From a virus: a stretch of 43,785 nt of DNA. Positions 23,881 through 30,934 of the stretch are shown piece after piece; the first letter of the stretch is position 1; each line of letters begins with the position of its first letter. A model generated the notes under the pieces. The model saw only the letters and a program-made list of their open reading frames with translations, made no database searches and had not been told where the DNA came from. Where the stretch lies: positions 1 to 43,785 of IMG/VR virus record IMGVR_UViG_3300025789_000069; one strand, given 5' to 3'. A program made the translations under genes and the position numbers.

Positions 23881-25876
23881 TTGGCTGCTCCATTGACTTC
23901 ATCATTAACTCAGCACGCGAGCGCAAAGACTCGTCGTGCACCTTCAGAGCACCGATTGCCGCCTCGAACGCAGCAATCTGGTGACCTGTCTCCACGCCGC
24001 CTGCATCGGCGATCAGTTTGGCGGCCTGAGCCTCCAACTGAAGTATCTTTGCCGAGTTCAAACGTCGTTGTTCCATCAAATCGGCGGTGAATTTCTGCAT
24101 ATCGGCCTGTAACTTCATTTGGCTCATTTGCAGCTTCATTTCCTCGACTTGAACCTTTGGATTCTTCGGGGGCGGCATTTTTTCTGGACCAGGGTAGTAC
24201 ACCTGCCAGGCATCGATGTGCAGCGCCTTCAGATAATTTTGTTCCACTTCCACCAAGTTGTAGCCAGGCGTGCTCATGGCGGCCTGTTTCAAGGCCATGG
24301 CCTGCTGCATACGTTGACGATCGGACGTGACGTTGGGGTCGGCGACCGGAGAGATCCGGTTTGGGTCGCCTTGGTAGTCTTCGCGCAGGACTTTCATCTC
24401 GGCGTCGCCAAAAACGGTCACTGTGGGCAGGAAAATCGAGTTCAGGCGGTACAGTTTCTTGTACTCTTCCTTCATCGAACGCCACACACGCTTGTAGATG
24501 GCGTTGTAGATCCGCAAACCCTCTTCAACCATGGTCTGAGTGGTCGTAGCGGGGGTGTTTTGGCCAGGATTTTCGCCTGCCAGGGTGTCTGTTGAGCCCG
24601 AAATGCGCTGTGTGTAGTTGATGAGCAGCGACAAGAGCTGCAACAGCACGTTTGAGGGCTCTCTGACGGGCAGAGGGAAGATATTTTTCCGCAAATCGTC
24701 GCCTGTAGAGTCCACACGCTTCCATTCCAAGGGTGCAAAGGTGTATTGACCGCCTCGGATCTTGGCTCCGCGGCCCAAGAAGCCGCCGCCAGAATTGCTC
24801 ATCGTGCCAGCGTCGATCAACTGGTTCAAAATCGAGTTCACGGACTCATTCAATGGGCCCAGCAGCACGCCAAAGCCGATGTCGTAGACGCCGCCGTCCG
24901 GGCTGGGGATGAAACCGTACTTCGTGAAGTACTCTGTCGGCATGATCCGAACAATTTCACCCTTGTAGTTCTTGACAATCTGCTTCATGTCGTCCACACG
25001 AGACACGATACGCAGCACAGCGCGCGATTGGTACTCGATGGTGACGATGTAGGGCTCTTTGTAGCCGTCCTTGTCCAGGTCCATCCACATGTGCTGCTCG
25101 AGCATTGTGTAAGGAGTGCTGTCGTCGGTCATGGGAGGGTTCAGACCGTTGCGGTTGTCCTTGTAGACAGTGTCCCGATCGGTCAGGGGGACCGCAAAGC
25201 TCTTGTACCAGTTCTCTTCGCGCACGTCGCAATACACGCCGGTCATGATTTTCTCATGGATCTCGTTGCGGTACATGGGGATGATGTGGGTCTTACGGGC
25301 GCAGTCCTCCACGCTCTTGGCGTAGTAGTCCATCACCATGTCCTGGGCCATCACCAGATCGGACACGTTATGGCCTTTGAGGCCGCTGTGGTAAGTTTTC
25401 TTGAACGCGCAACCTACGATTGGGATGTTGATCAGCAGACGATCGTGCTGTTCTTCCCAAGACTGATCTTCTTCCAGCAGCTGGTAACTCATGTGCGCGC
25501 CGATACGGCGGCAACGCTGCATCTCGATGCCTTGAGGGTCGTCACCGTGGGGGCGATACTTGACAATCTCGGGGCCGTTCAGGATCGTTGGGTAGGCGCG
25601 CGAGTGGAACTGCATTGTCGCAATGGTGACAAGCGGGAACGCGACGTTGGCGCAACCGGCCCAAGGGAAGTTCTTGTCTTTCGAGATCTGCATGGCCAGG
25701 TCCATAGCGGCTTGGGTGCGCTTTTTCCACTTCATGCGGGACTCTTCGTCGCGCTGGTAGCCTTCAAAGATGTTGACGCCCAGGGCTTTGAGCTCGTCCT
25801 CGGCAAACAACTCGGCAAGGTTGGGCGACTGAATGGTCTTCTCGTCGAGCTTGATCTTGGTTTGAAATTCCATCAT
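23789..25876 (-). CDS. Portal protein
   Basis: A 695-residue protein of P22/BPP-1 size. It includes W-K-K-R-T-Q-A-A-M-D-L-A, F-P-L-V-T-I-A-T-M-Q-F-H-S-R, then D-I-G-F-G-V-L-L-G-P-L-N-E-S-V-N and the stem region I-N-Y-T-Q-R-I-S-G-S-T-D. A long coiled-coil at 565-640 fits a barrel-like C-terminus. The dodecameric portal would form the DNA entry channel and bind the terminase and the gp4-like adaptor. It follows the large terminase by 11 bases; GAAAGG precedes the first of two adjacent ATGs. Confidence 0.88.
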   Translation of the reverse strand: MMEFQTKIKLDEKTIQSPNLAELFAEDELKALGVNIFEGYQRDEESRMKWKKRTQAAMDLAMQISKDKNFPWAGCANVAFPLVTIATMQFHSRAYPTILNGPEIVKYRPHGDDPQGIEMQRCRRIGAHMSYQLLEEDQSWEEQHDRLLINIPIVGCAFKKTYHSGLKGHNVSDLVMAQDMVMDYYAKSVEDCARKTHIIPMYRNEIHEKIMTGVYCDVREENWYKSFAVPLTDRDTVYKDNRNGLNPPMTDDSTPYTMLEQHMWMDLDKDGYKEPYIVTIEYQSRAVLRIVSRVDDMKQIVKNYKGEIVRIMPTEYFTKYGFIPSPDGGVYDIGFGVLLGPLNESVNSILNQLIDAGTMSNSGGGFLGRGAKIRGGQYTFAPLEWKRVDSTGDDLRKNIFPLPVREPSNVLLQLLSLLINYTQRISGSTDTLAGENPGQNTPATTTQTMVEEGLRIYNAIYKRVWRSMKEEYKKLYRLNSIFLPTVTVFGDAEMKVLREDYQGDPNRISPVADPNVTSDRQRMQQAMALKQAAMSTPGYNLVEVEQNYLKALHIDAWQVYYPGPEKMPPPKNPKVQVEEMKLQMSQMKLQADMQKFTADLMEQRRLNSAKILQLEAQAAKLIADAGGVETGHQIAAFEAAIGALKVHDESLRSRAELMMKSMEQPNETTSRAGMERVEGTPVHQSSAQNPASMAV

Positions 25877-25887
25877 GTTGAAACCTT

Positions 25888-27357
25888 TCAGTAGCCGGTC
25901 ACTTTAGAGCGGCCCATTGTACGTTTAGGACTGTTGCTGCGCGCTTCAATCTCTTCGTCATCGTAAAAATCTTCTTCCTCGAGTTCGGACATGGTCTCGA
26001 ACCCCTTGACGAGGAGCGCGGTGGAGTCGAACTGGTCATCCTGCGCGGCGTCGCTAAAACCCGTGAAGCGCAGCAGCTCGTTCTCGTAGGTCGGATACCA
26101 GGACGCATCTTTGTCGTACTTCACGCCGCCAGCGCGCATGTGTTTCTGGAGTGGGCGGCCGCGAGTCGCTTTGTCGCGGGTGGGCAGAATCGGCTGGCAG
26201 TTGATCCAGCGGTCGCGCACCTGCATCTCTTTGTAGAGGGTCGGGGCCACGCTTTTCCAGATCACGCCGTCTTCAACAAAGAATACGGCCGGGTTCCAGC
26301 GCTTTTGGATCGAGAACATCTCGTTGATCCACTCGAGTGTGTCCCACCGGCCCAGGCGCTGGTCGACCACATGGATGAAGTTCTCCACGCACTTGCCGCC
26401 CACGGTGAACGAGGTGCGGTTGGCCTTGTCTTTCTTCGACACGGCGAAGTCACACCCGACGGCGTAAATCTTTTCGCGGTCGTGGTCGCTCTCGTCCATG
26501 GGCAAGAAGTCGTCGCTCCGCAGGTACGCCTCGGAGTTGTCCATCGGGTCGTTTAGGTACTCCTGCGAGTAGCCGCCGGCGTCGCCCTGCTCGATGTAGT
26601 CTTGCCGGATGGACTTGAGCCGCTCCTCAGAAAACTGTTCCGGCCACAGGATCTCGGTGAAGTCGTCGAACCCGTTGTGGGCCTTGTACAGCTTGGAGGT
26701 CCAGGTCTTGGCCTTCATGAGCTTGGCCAGCAACGAGTCCTCGTGCAGGATCGTGCCGTGCACACGGACGACACCACCGCGGCGACGGGTGGGGAGCACG
26801 GCGCGCAGGAACCAGCGTTGAAAGCGGTCGCGCGAATCCTTGTTCTCGATTTGGGCGTCGTCTTCCAAGTCATCGCAGACGATCAGGCCGGGCCGCTTGC
26901 CGTTCCACTTCAGACCCCGCATCTTTTGTCCCGAGCCCTTGGCGATGATCCGGCACTGGTGGCCGTCTTGGAACTCGACAACGATGTCGGTCTTCATGTC
27001 GACCGTGAACGCCTTGATCTTAAACTGAGCGATCAGGTCGTCGTTCTCCCTGAGTTCTTTGGCGATGTCAGCCAAGTGGCTCATGGCCAGGTCTTCTGTG
27101 GCCGACACGATGACGATGAAGTCCTGCTCGCGAAACAGGGTCACGGCCAGCACGTAGTCGTGGGTGAGCGCGGTGCTCTTGGCATGACTACGGGGAGCGG
27201 CCACGGCGCAGAGCTCCGAGTCACCGCAGTACATGCCCCAGCACTCCCGGTGGAACTCAGGAGTCGGCTGGGGGTTGTCGTACATGGGTGACAGGAACGT
27301 GCCAGCGAACGCCTCGATCAGTGGGGCGCTCAGCTTGACACGGTTCACTGCTGACAT
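25888..27357 (-). CDS. Terminase large subunit
   Basis: A 489-residue packaging motor. The ATPase domain has a Walker A-like A-A-P-R-S-H-A-K-S-T (K60, S61) and Walker B L-I-V-C-D-D-L-E-D (D162-E165). The nuclease domain begins with V-G-C-D-F-A-V-S (D303), the first metal-binding Asp of the RNase-H-like fold. The C-terminus is charged, with acidic runs and then a basic tail. It translocates DNA into the prohead through the portal and cuts it. The start overlaps the previous stop as TAATG. It is probably of the headful type, but the end mechanism cannot be read from sequence. Confidence 0.92.
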   Translation of the reverse strand: MSAVNRVKLSAPLIEAFAGTFLSPMYDNPQPTPEFHRECWGMYCGDSELCAVAAPRSHAKSTALTHDYVLAVTLFREQDFIVIVSATEDLAMSHLADIAKELRENDDLIAQFKIKAFTVDMKTDIVVEFQDGHQCRIIAKGSGQKMRGLKWNGKRPGLIVCDDLEDDAQIENKDSRDRFQRWFLRAVLPTRRRGGVVRVHGTILHEDSLLAKLMKAKTWTSKLYKAHNGFDDFTEILWPEQFSEERLKSIRQDYIEQGDAGGYSQEYLNDPMDNSEAYLRSDDFLPMDESDHDREKIYAVGCDFAVSKKDKANRTSFTVGGKCVENFIHVVDQRLGRWDTLEWINEMFSIQKRWNPAVFFVEDGVIWKSVAPTLYKEMQVRDRWINCQPILPTRDKATRGRPLQKHMRAGGVKYDKDASWYPTYENELLRFTGFSDAAQDDQFDSTALLVKGFETMSELEEEDFYDDEEIEARSNSPKRTMGRSKVTGY

Positions 27358-27539
27358 TAGGCTGCCTTCTTAAACACCGGAAACCCAGTGTTCTGACTGG
27401 GGGCTGCTTTGCCCTTGAGCACCCACTCGAGTGCTTCAATCGCGCCTTGGGCGTAGAGCGCTGCGGTCTCACCCTTTAGCTCGTGGAGCTTCTCGATCTC
27501 GGTGACCAAGGTCTTGATGGGCACTTCGACGCAGATCAT
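27357..27539 (-). CDS. Small hypothetical before large terminase
   Basis: A 60-residue protein ([10 protein letters not shown], then A-I-E-A-L-E-W-V-L-K-G). It is helical and of unknown function. I chose the ATG at 27539, which overlaps the previous stop as ATGA; the frame is open further upstream but there lies on top of the previous gene. Its stop overlaps the terminase start. It has no membrane segment or recognised domain. Confidence 0.65.
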   Translation of the reverse strand: MICVEVPIKTLVTEIEKLHELKGETAALYAQGAIEALEWVLKGKAAPSQNTGFPVFKKAA

Positions 27540-27844
27540 GGTGTGCTCACGATGGCGAGATATGTCTGGATGATGGGCGAGTTGCCAAGGCTTGTTTGAG
27601 CCTGGCAGGTGAGCAAATAGATCGTGCCCTCCACGCCGCCCGTCACCTTCTGGTACACCTGACTCGGGGCAGTGATACTGACCGAGCTGATCACAGCCGA
27701 AGGTGTCGAGTCGTTGCCGCTCCACACTGTGGCCGTGGTCGCAGCGCTTGAGACCGTTTCACCGGTTTGAAGCTGAGACAGAAAGTCAAACAGAATTGTC
27801 TGAGTCGCTGCCTGAGCTTTAGGTGGGATGACGATCTGGCTCAT
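27536..27844 (-). CDS. Small structural protein, fibre-tail adaptor-like
   Basis: A 102-residue Ser/Thr-rich protein. The pattern [16 protein letters not shown], then [15 protein letters not shown] fits small beta-sandwich virion proteins that recur in many phages, some of them called fibre-tail adaptors. It begins with an ATGA overlap with the previous 57-residue gene. Role uncertain; its place among terminase genes is not diagnostic. Confidence 0.6.
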   Translation of the reverse strand: MSQIVIPPKAQAATQTILFDFLSQLQTGETVSSAATTATVWSGNDSTPSAVISSVSITAPSQVYQKVTGGVEGTIYLLTCQAQTSLGNSPIIQTYLAIVSTP

Positions 27845-28014
27845 CGGCTGCGACCTGCCGCGCGCTTCATGGGCTTAGCGGCAATCTTGGCCCCGCTCTT
27901 ACGAGCCTGGGACAGTGACGCAGCGACTGCCTGCTTCTGAGGGTAACCGTGTTTCATCATTTCATTGATGTTTTTTGACACGGTTTCTTTGGACTTACCT
28001 TTTTTCAGAGGCAT
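27841..28014 (-). CDS. Small basic protein (57 residues), conserved phage type
   Basis: A 57-residue Lys/Arg-rich protein: [16 protein letters not shown], then [18 protein letters not shown]. Small basic proteins with this exact kind of opening and the P-Q-K-Q-A-V-A core occur in many phages and some bacteria, function unknown. AAGGAG lies seven bases before the ATG. The stop overlaps the next start (ATGA). The basic charge suggests nucleic-acid binding. Confidence 0.78.
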   Translation of the reverse strand: MPLKKGKSKETVSKNINEMMKHGYPQKQAVAASLSQARKSGAKIAAKPMKRAAGRSR

Positions 28015-28024
28015 GGTGTTCTCC

Positions 28025-28480
28025 TTAGAGGATCTTCTTCAGCCGGGCAAACAGGTCGTCGATGTTCTCCATCAGGTGGACGAAGAATGTCTTTTGGTGA
28101 TGGTGAGGTGCAGCCTCGTTCATGTCAGCCAGCCAGCTCTTCACTTCAGTGGCGACAGGGTGCTCGGGTTCTACAACGGGAGCAGGAGCAGGTGCTTCAA
28201 CGGGTGCAGGTGCTTCAACTGGAGCAGCCTCAACTGGAGCAGCCTCAACTGGAGCAGCAGCCACGGGCTCACTGGACGACGGTGCAGCATCAGCTACAGG
28301 TGCGGGTGCAGGAACATCCACAGGAGCAGCAGCCACGGGAGCGTCAACCACAGGAGTGGGATCAGCAGCAGGAGTAGCAGCAGGAGCTGGATCAGCAGGA
28401 GCTGCGGCTTCAACAACAGCATCCACAGGGGCCGCAGGAATAGTCTCAACGGCTTCAACGGTTTGGTCAATATCGCTCAT
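28025..28480 (-). CDS. Ala/Pro-rich low-complexity protein
   Basis: A 151-residue protein. Residues 10-105 are a low-complexity Ala/Pro/Val/Glu run (P-V-E-A-A repeats). The last 45 residues are a compact helical region with H-H-H and a final [13 protein letters not shown] 15-base unit is repeated three times at 28215-28259. I chose ATG 28480, after GGGGT, rather than the open frame up to 28522. An extended linker with a C-terminal docking helix is plausible; I cannot name a function. Confidence 0.65.
   Translation of the reverse strand: MSDIDQTVEAVETIPAAPVDAVVEAAAPADPAPAATPAADPTPVVDAPVAAAPVDVPAPAPVADAAPSSSEPVAAAPVEAAPVEAAPVEAPAPVEAPAPAPVVEPEHPVATEVKSWLADMNEAAPHHHQKTFFVHLMENIDDLFARLKKIL
28215..28259. 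repeat. 15-base tandem repeat, three copies
   Basis: The unit TCAACTGGAGCAGCC occurs at 28215, 28230 and 28245 in perfect tandem. It codes for P-V-E-A-A on the minus strand. It is in frame, so slippage would change only the linker length. Confidence 0.9.
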
Positions 28481-28484
28481 TTGT

Positions 28485-28721
28485 TTACCCCAGTGCCATA
28501 CGGTGGTGTTGACGAACAGCATCGGCGTCGGTGGGCTCGTACTGCTGGTTCATCGGGTTGACGTTCATGATGTTCGACGACTTACCGGCCTGGTACGCCA
28601 TACCTGCCTTATCAGCGGGGTAGCGCACAGCTGGGCCCTGTGGGGGCTTGGTCGTCTTTGCCGGTTTTTGGTTGGCCATGCCCTTGACGGGTGTTGCCAT
28701 CATCTTACTTTGCTTCGACAT
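28485..28721 (-). CDS. Small hypothetical protein after small terminase
   Basis: A 78-residue basic protein rich in Lys, Pro, Met and Gln (K-P-A-K-T-T-K-P-P-Q-G-P, then M-N-V-N-P-M-N-Q-Q-Y). It looks unstructured. The start overlaps the small terminase gene by 17 bases and AGGAG lies six bases before the ATG. I do not recognise it. Confidence 0.62.
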   Translation of the reverse strand: MSKQSKMMATPVKGMANQKPAKTTKPPQGPAVRYPADKAGMAYQAGKSSNIMNVNPMNQQYEPTDADAVRQHHRMALG

Positions 28722-29283
28722 CGATAGCTCCTGAGTTATCTCGTGGACGGAGCGCCACGAGTCGCTTAGCGAGATTATCTAGGTGATTGCTCTCGATGAC
28801 AACTGCCGCCGCTTTGGCCTGGCCCATCCCCATCGCTTTAGTCGAAACCTCCAGCGCCTTAAGCACCAAATTGTCCGACACCTGATCTGCCGATTTACTG
28901 AGCTTCTCGTGGATGACGTCCAGGGAGCGGTTGACTACCGCCTGGAGTCTCTCCTCCGTGGACGCAATGATGATCGGGTTGATCACCTCGTCGCGGCGCT
29001 TCTCGAGCAGTCGCTTAAACGCAACACTGTTGATGATCAGGTTGGTCCACGAGGGGCTAAGCCCATACTGCTCACCCAGCTCCGCAGTAGTCATTTCAGG
29101 ACGAGCAAGGATCGTGTCCACCATCGCTCGGTGAACATTGTTCAAAACCTTGGGACCTTTGGGAGGGACTGGCGCAATCTGCTTCATCGGCAAATCGAGG
29201 TCCAGATCCGGCACATTGAATTGTGGCGCAGATAAAAAATCCGGCAGGTCCGTGGTCGACTGATTAACTTGGGTGTCTTCCAT
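28705..29283 (-). CDS. Terminase small subunit (DNA recognition)
   Basis: A 192-residue protein. An extended acidic N-terminus precedes a helix-turn-helix at about 65-90 (M-T-T-A-E-L-G-E-Q-Y-G-L-S-P-S-W-T-N), then coiled helices that would mediate ring assembly. Small terminases bind the packaging site and hand DNA to the large subunit. It is the first gene of the late transcript. The ATG is 7 bases past the candidate -10 box and lacks a Shine-Dalgarno, so the mRNA may be leaderless. A general Xre-like regulator is an alternative, but position favours terminase. Confidence 0.75.
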   Translation of the reverse strand: MEDTQVNQSTTDLPDFLSAPQFNVPDLDLDLPMKQIAPVPPKGPKVLNNVHRAMVDTILARPEMTTAELGEQYGLSPSWTNLIINSVAFKRLLEKRRDEVINPIIIASTEERLQAVVNRSLDVIHEKLSKSADQVSDNLVLKALEVSTKAMGMGQAKAAAVVIESNHLDNLAKRLVALRPRDNSGAIDVEAK

Positions 29284-29290
29284 GTCCGCG

Positions 29291-29318
29291 AGTTTAGTTC
29301 GAGTTTGCTGCTTGTCAA
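29291..29318 (-). promoter_or_regulatory. Late promoter for the structural module
   Basis: On the minus strand a perfect -35 TTGACA (29313-29318) and -10 TAAACT (29291-29296) are spaced 16 bases apart. Transcription would start at or next to the ATG at 29283. An operator-like repeat (29336-29350) lies 18 bases further upstream of the -35 box. Confidence 0.68.
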
Positions 29319-29335
29319 CAGGTTTTTATTTTGTC

Positions 29336-29350
29336 GTGACAAATTGACTC
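29336..29350 (+). promoter_or_regulatory. Operator-like repeat, copy 1
   Basis: Sequence GTGACAAATTGACTC, with TGAC twice at eight-base spacing. It matches copies at 29614 (one change), 29854 and 29953 (inverted). It lies upstream of the late promoter, at about -60. Confidence 0.7.
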
Positions 29351-29613
29351 ACGTTGGGGTGGTTGGCTTTGGGAATTTAGGTATCTGGTGTGTCTGGTGT
29401 GTCCCGTGGGTCTCTGTGATCAGGGTTCAAAATTTTGCAAAAAAATTCACGGGGGTCATATAGATATTTTTGGGAGCCCAGATTTTCCCCCCGCCCCCCG
29501 AGAATCCGGGCCGCCGTTATACCGGCCCCCGGGGATCGAAGCGCGCCGGGCCGCCCGGGATCATGGGGGCCGATTCGGCCGGGACCCCGTGGGGGCCGGG
29601 CTCGGTGTAGCGC

Positions 29614-29628
29614 GTGACATATTGACTC
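29614..29628 (+). promoter_or_regulatory. Operator-like repeat, copy 2
   Basis: Sequence GTGACATATTGACTC, differing from the other copies by one base in the spacer. It stands alone in the GC-rich part of the control region, and no -10 box follows at a suitable distance. Confidence 0.65.
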
Positions 29629-29850
29629 GGACCCCATGAGCCCATGAGCCCCGGCCGGGTTACCGGATACCGGCCCCACGGTTACGGGATCCCGTGGGTC
29701 CGGGGAACCCCAGCCCCCATTTCACCTTGATAGTTTTTCACTATTGATCCGAGCAAATTAATAGATCGCTTCAATGATCATAAACCCAGCGGGGCACGAT
29801 CCCCCGGCCCCATGCGATAGAATAACCCACGGGACCAAGCGCGCCCCCAG

Positions 29851-29970
29851 CATGTGACAAATTGACTCCGCGCGTGAACACTTTTATTTTCATTCGAATT
29901 AAGATCCCCCGGACACTAAATATATATAGTGAAAAAATACACCGCGCGCGCGGAGTCAATTTGTCACATG
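29851..29970. repeat. 24-bp perfect inverted repeat around an AT-rich centre
   Basis: Arms at 29851-29874 and 29947-29970 are perfect reverse complements; each contains an operator-like repeat (29854-29868 and 29953-29967) plus flanking CAT and CGCGCG. The 72-base centre is AT-rich and holds a smaller dyad, CACTA (29914-29918) with TAGTG (29927-29931), around ATATATA. Confidence 0.88.
29862..29890 (+). promoter_or_regulatory. Possible plus-strand promoter in the left arm
   Basis: TTGACT (29862-29867), inside operator copy 3, is followed 17 bases later by TATTTT (29885-29890). A repressor on the operator would cover the -35 box. It would add to the early promoter at 30009. Confidence 0.45.
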
Positions 29971-30008
29971 ATCCAATTGTAAAGAATTGTAAAGCACGCA
30001 CAAACCAA

Positions 30009-30036
30009 TGGACACATGGTCCCGGGGATGTACAAT
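30009..30036 (+). promoter_or_regulatory. Early promoter
   Basis: TGGACA (30009-30014) and TACAAT (30031-30036) are spaced by 16 bases, one base short of the optimum. Transcription would start near 30043, directly before a 9-bp hairpin. It reads into the early genes. Confidence 0.68.
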
Positions 30037-30043
30037 GCAACAC

Positions 30044-30067
30044 ATGCACCGGACAAACCCGGTGCAT
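30044..30067 (+). other. 5' leader hairpin of the early transcript
   Basis: ATGCACCGG (30044-30052) pairs perfectly with CCGGTGCAT (30059-30067) around a six-base loop. No T-tract follows, so it is not a terminator. It begins at the predicted transcript 5' end and may protect the RNA from 5'-dependent decay. Confidence 0.7.
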
Positions 30068-30072
30068 ACTTT

Positions 30073-30099
30073 GTAACCGTAACCCGTAACCGTAAGGAT
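30073..30099 (+). repeat. GTAACC-type leader repeat, copy 1
   Basis: A 27-base run built of GTAACC and CCGTAACC units that ends in the ribosome site AAGGAT, just before the ATG at 30105. It is identical to 30316-30342, and a degenerate relative lies at 31946-31973. Confidence 0.9.
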
Positions 30100-30104
30100 T
30101 GAAA

Positions 30105-30218
30105 ATGAGCTTCGATACATTTTGCAAATACACCGCTGGGGCCGCTTTGGTTTTGCTCGGCTTAACCTTGGTTTTGTCAATCGTGACATTCTCGGCCGCT
30201 TTTACTCTGGGGGCTTGA
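30105..30218 (+). CDS. Small membrane protein (37 residues)
   Basis: A tiny protein with a short polar N-terminus (M-S-F-D-T-F-C-K-Y) and one transmembrane helix (A-A-L-V-L-L-G-L-T-L-V-L-S-I-V). It is the first gene of the early transcript, with AAGGAT six bases before the ATG. Small early membrane proteins often modify the host envelope or block superinfection, but nothing in the sequence decides the role here. A start only two bases after its stop belongs to another tiny membrane protein. Confidence 0.65.
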   Translation: MSFDTFCKYTAGAALVLLGLTLVLSIVTFSAAFTLGA

Positions 30219-30220
30219 TC

Positions 30221-30319
30221 ATGTACAAAGATTTAACCCTTGATATCGCTTTAGCTTTGATCATTGCTGCAGTGCTTTGCGTGCTGGCATTGTCCTATTT
30301 TGACGTTTTGACCAAGTAA
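30221..30319 (+). CDS. Small membrane protein (32 residues)
   Basis: A tiny protein with one transmembrane helix (I-A-L-A-L-I-I-A-A-V-L-C-V-L-A-L) between charged ends (M-Y-K-D and D-V-L-T-K). The ATG comes two bases after the stop of the previous membrane gene, so the two may be translated together and could form a pair. The frame is open upstream to 30122, where it overlaps the previous gene. Its stop codon lies inside the second GTAACC leader repeat. Confidence 0.6.
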   Translation: MYKDLTLDIALALIIAAVLCVLALSYFDVLTK

Positions 30320-30342
30320 CCGTAACCCGTAACCGTAAGGAT
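30316..30342 (+). repeat. GTAACC-type leader repeat, copy 2
   Basis: Identical over 27 bases to 30073-30099. It includes the stop codon of the preceding gene and the AAGGAT ribosome site of the next one at 30348. Confidence 0.9.
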
Positions 30343-30347
30343 AAAAA

Positions 30348-30650
30348 ATGAAAAACGATACCCCAGCAATTTTGAGCGCTGCAGTCGATCGCTTAGCCGT
30401 TATCAAGGCCACGATCGCCGAATTGAAAACAGAAGAAAACAATTTAAAACAATCGTTGATCGATAGCGGGGCCGCTATCGTCGACGGGACTCTACACCGC
30501 GCCGCGGTGTCCTATTGTGACGGCCGCACGTCGATCGACTGGCAAAGTATCGCGGCTAAATTTAACCCCAGCCGTCAATTGATAACGGCCCACACGTCGA
30601 CGGGGGATCCGTTCTATTCGGTCCGCGTGTCCGCACGTAAGGGGGCTTGA
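30348..30650 (+). CDS. Early hypothetical with coiled-coil N-terminus
   Basis: A 100-residue protein. The N-terminal half is a short coiled coil (D-R-L-A-V-I-K-A-T-I-A-E-L-K-T-E-E), the second half is basic with S-Y-C-D-G-R-T-S-I-D-W and F-N-P-S-R-Q-L-I. The layout resembles small phage proteins that follow a helix with a T-S-I-D-W segment; their function is unknown. The ribosome site is AAGGAT from the leader repeat. Confidence 0.68.
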   Translation: MKNDTPAILSAAVDRLAVIKATIAELKTEENNLKQSLIDSGAAIVDGTLHRAAVSYCDGRTSIDWQSIAAKFNPSRQLITAHTSTGDPFYSVRVSARKGA

Positions 30651-30652
30651 TC

Positions 30653-30934
30653 ATGAAAAAACAATTTAACCCATTTTTTGAGGTTTCGAGCCGATACGGT
30701 GCACCAATGGGCCGGCGTGGGGATAACCCGGCGAATTTGGCCGGTGTAAAGCGTTTACATGCCCGTCACCAAGGCGGGGGCGACGGATACGATAAGGGCG
30801 GGGCTTACTGGGGCACGCCGTGTAACGTGTGGGGCGTGTGGGCTCGGATCGACGGCGAGCCGTGTGTGGTTTATGTACGGGCGAATTCTAGAACGGCCGC
30901 TATCGATATGGTCCGCGCGGGGGATGCATCATGA
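30653..30934 (+). CDS. Early hypothetical, Gly/Arg-rich
   Basis: A 93-residue protein (N-P-F-F-E-V-S-S-R-Y-G-A-P-M-G-R-R-G-D, then W-G-V-W-A-R-I-D-G-E-P). I chose ATG 30653, after AAGGGGG; a TTG two codons upstream is also open. The opening with N-P-F-F and G-A-P-M-G-R recurs in phage early genes, function unknown. The stop overlaps the next start by four bases (ATGA). Confidence 0.65.
   Translation: MKKQFNPFFEVSSRYGAPMGRRGDNPANLAGVKRLHARHQGGGDGYDKGGAYWGTPCNVWGVWARIDGEPCVVYVRANSRTAAIDMVRAGDAS

Larger units (their letters stand above)
29284..30104. other. Divergent control region without genes
   Basis: About 820 bases between the late and early modules. I see no supported gene: open frames here are short and lack ribosome sites. 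It holds the late promoter, four operator-like repeats, a GC-rich palindromic stretch (29490-29720, many CCGG/GGCC/CCCGGG words), a large inverted repeat around an AT-rich centre (29851-29970) and the early promoter with a 5' hairpin. The content fits a combined transcription switch and possible replication origin. Confidence 0.7.

Noticed and set aside
24746-25894. Long plus-strand open frame of 382 codons opposite the portal gene
   Set aside because: It lies wholly antisense to a well-supported portal gene, has His/Val-rich composition typical of a reverse-strand shadow, and lacks a ribosome site.
28215-28259. Tandem 15-base repeat as a possible CRISPR-like array
   Set aside because: There are no spacers and the unit is in frame, coding P-V-E-A-A in a low-complexity linker.
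29336-29360. Resemblance of AATTGACTCACG to a T7-type RNA polymerase promoter
   Set aside because: The genome has no single-subunit RNA polymerase gene, the other copies lose the similarity after GACTC, and good sigma70 promoters are present.
29377-29679. Open frames on both strands in the GC-rich control region
   Set aside because: They reflect low stop frequency in GC-rich palindromic DNA; no ribosome site and no protein-like sequence.
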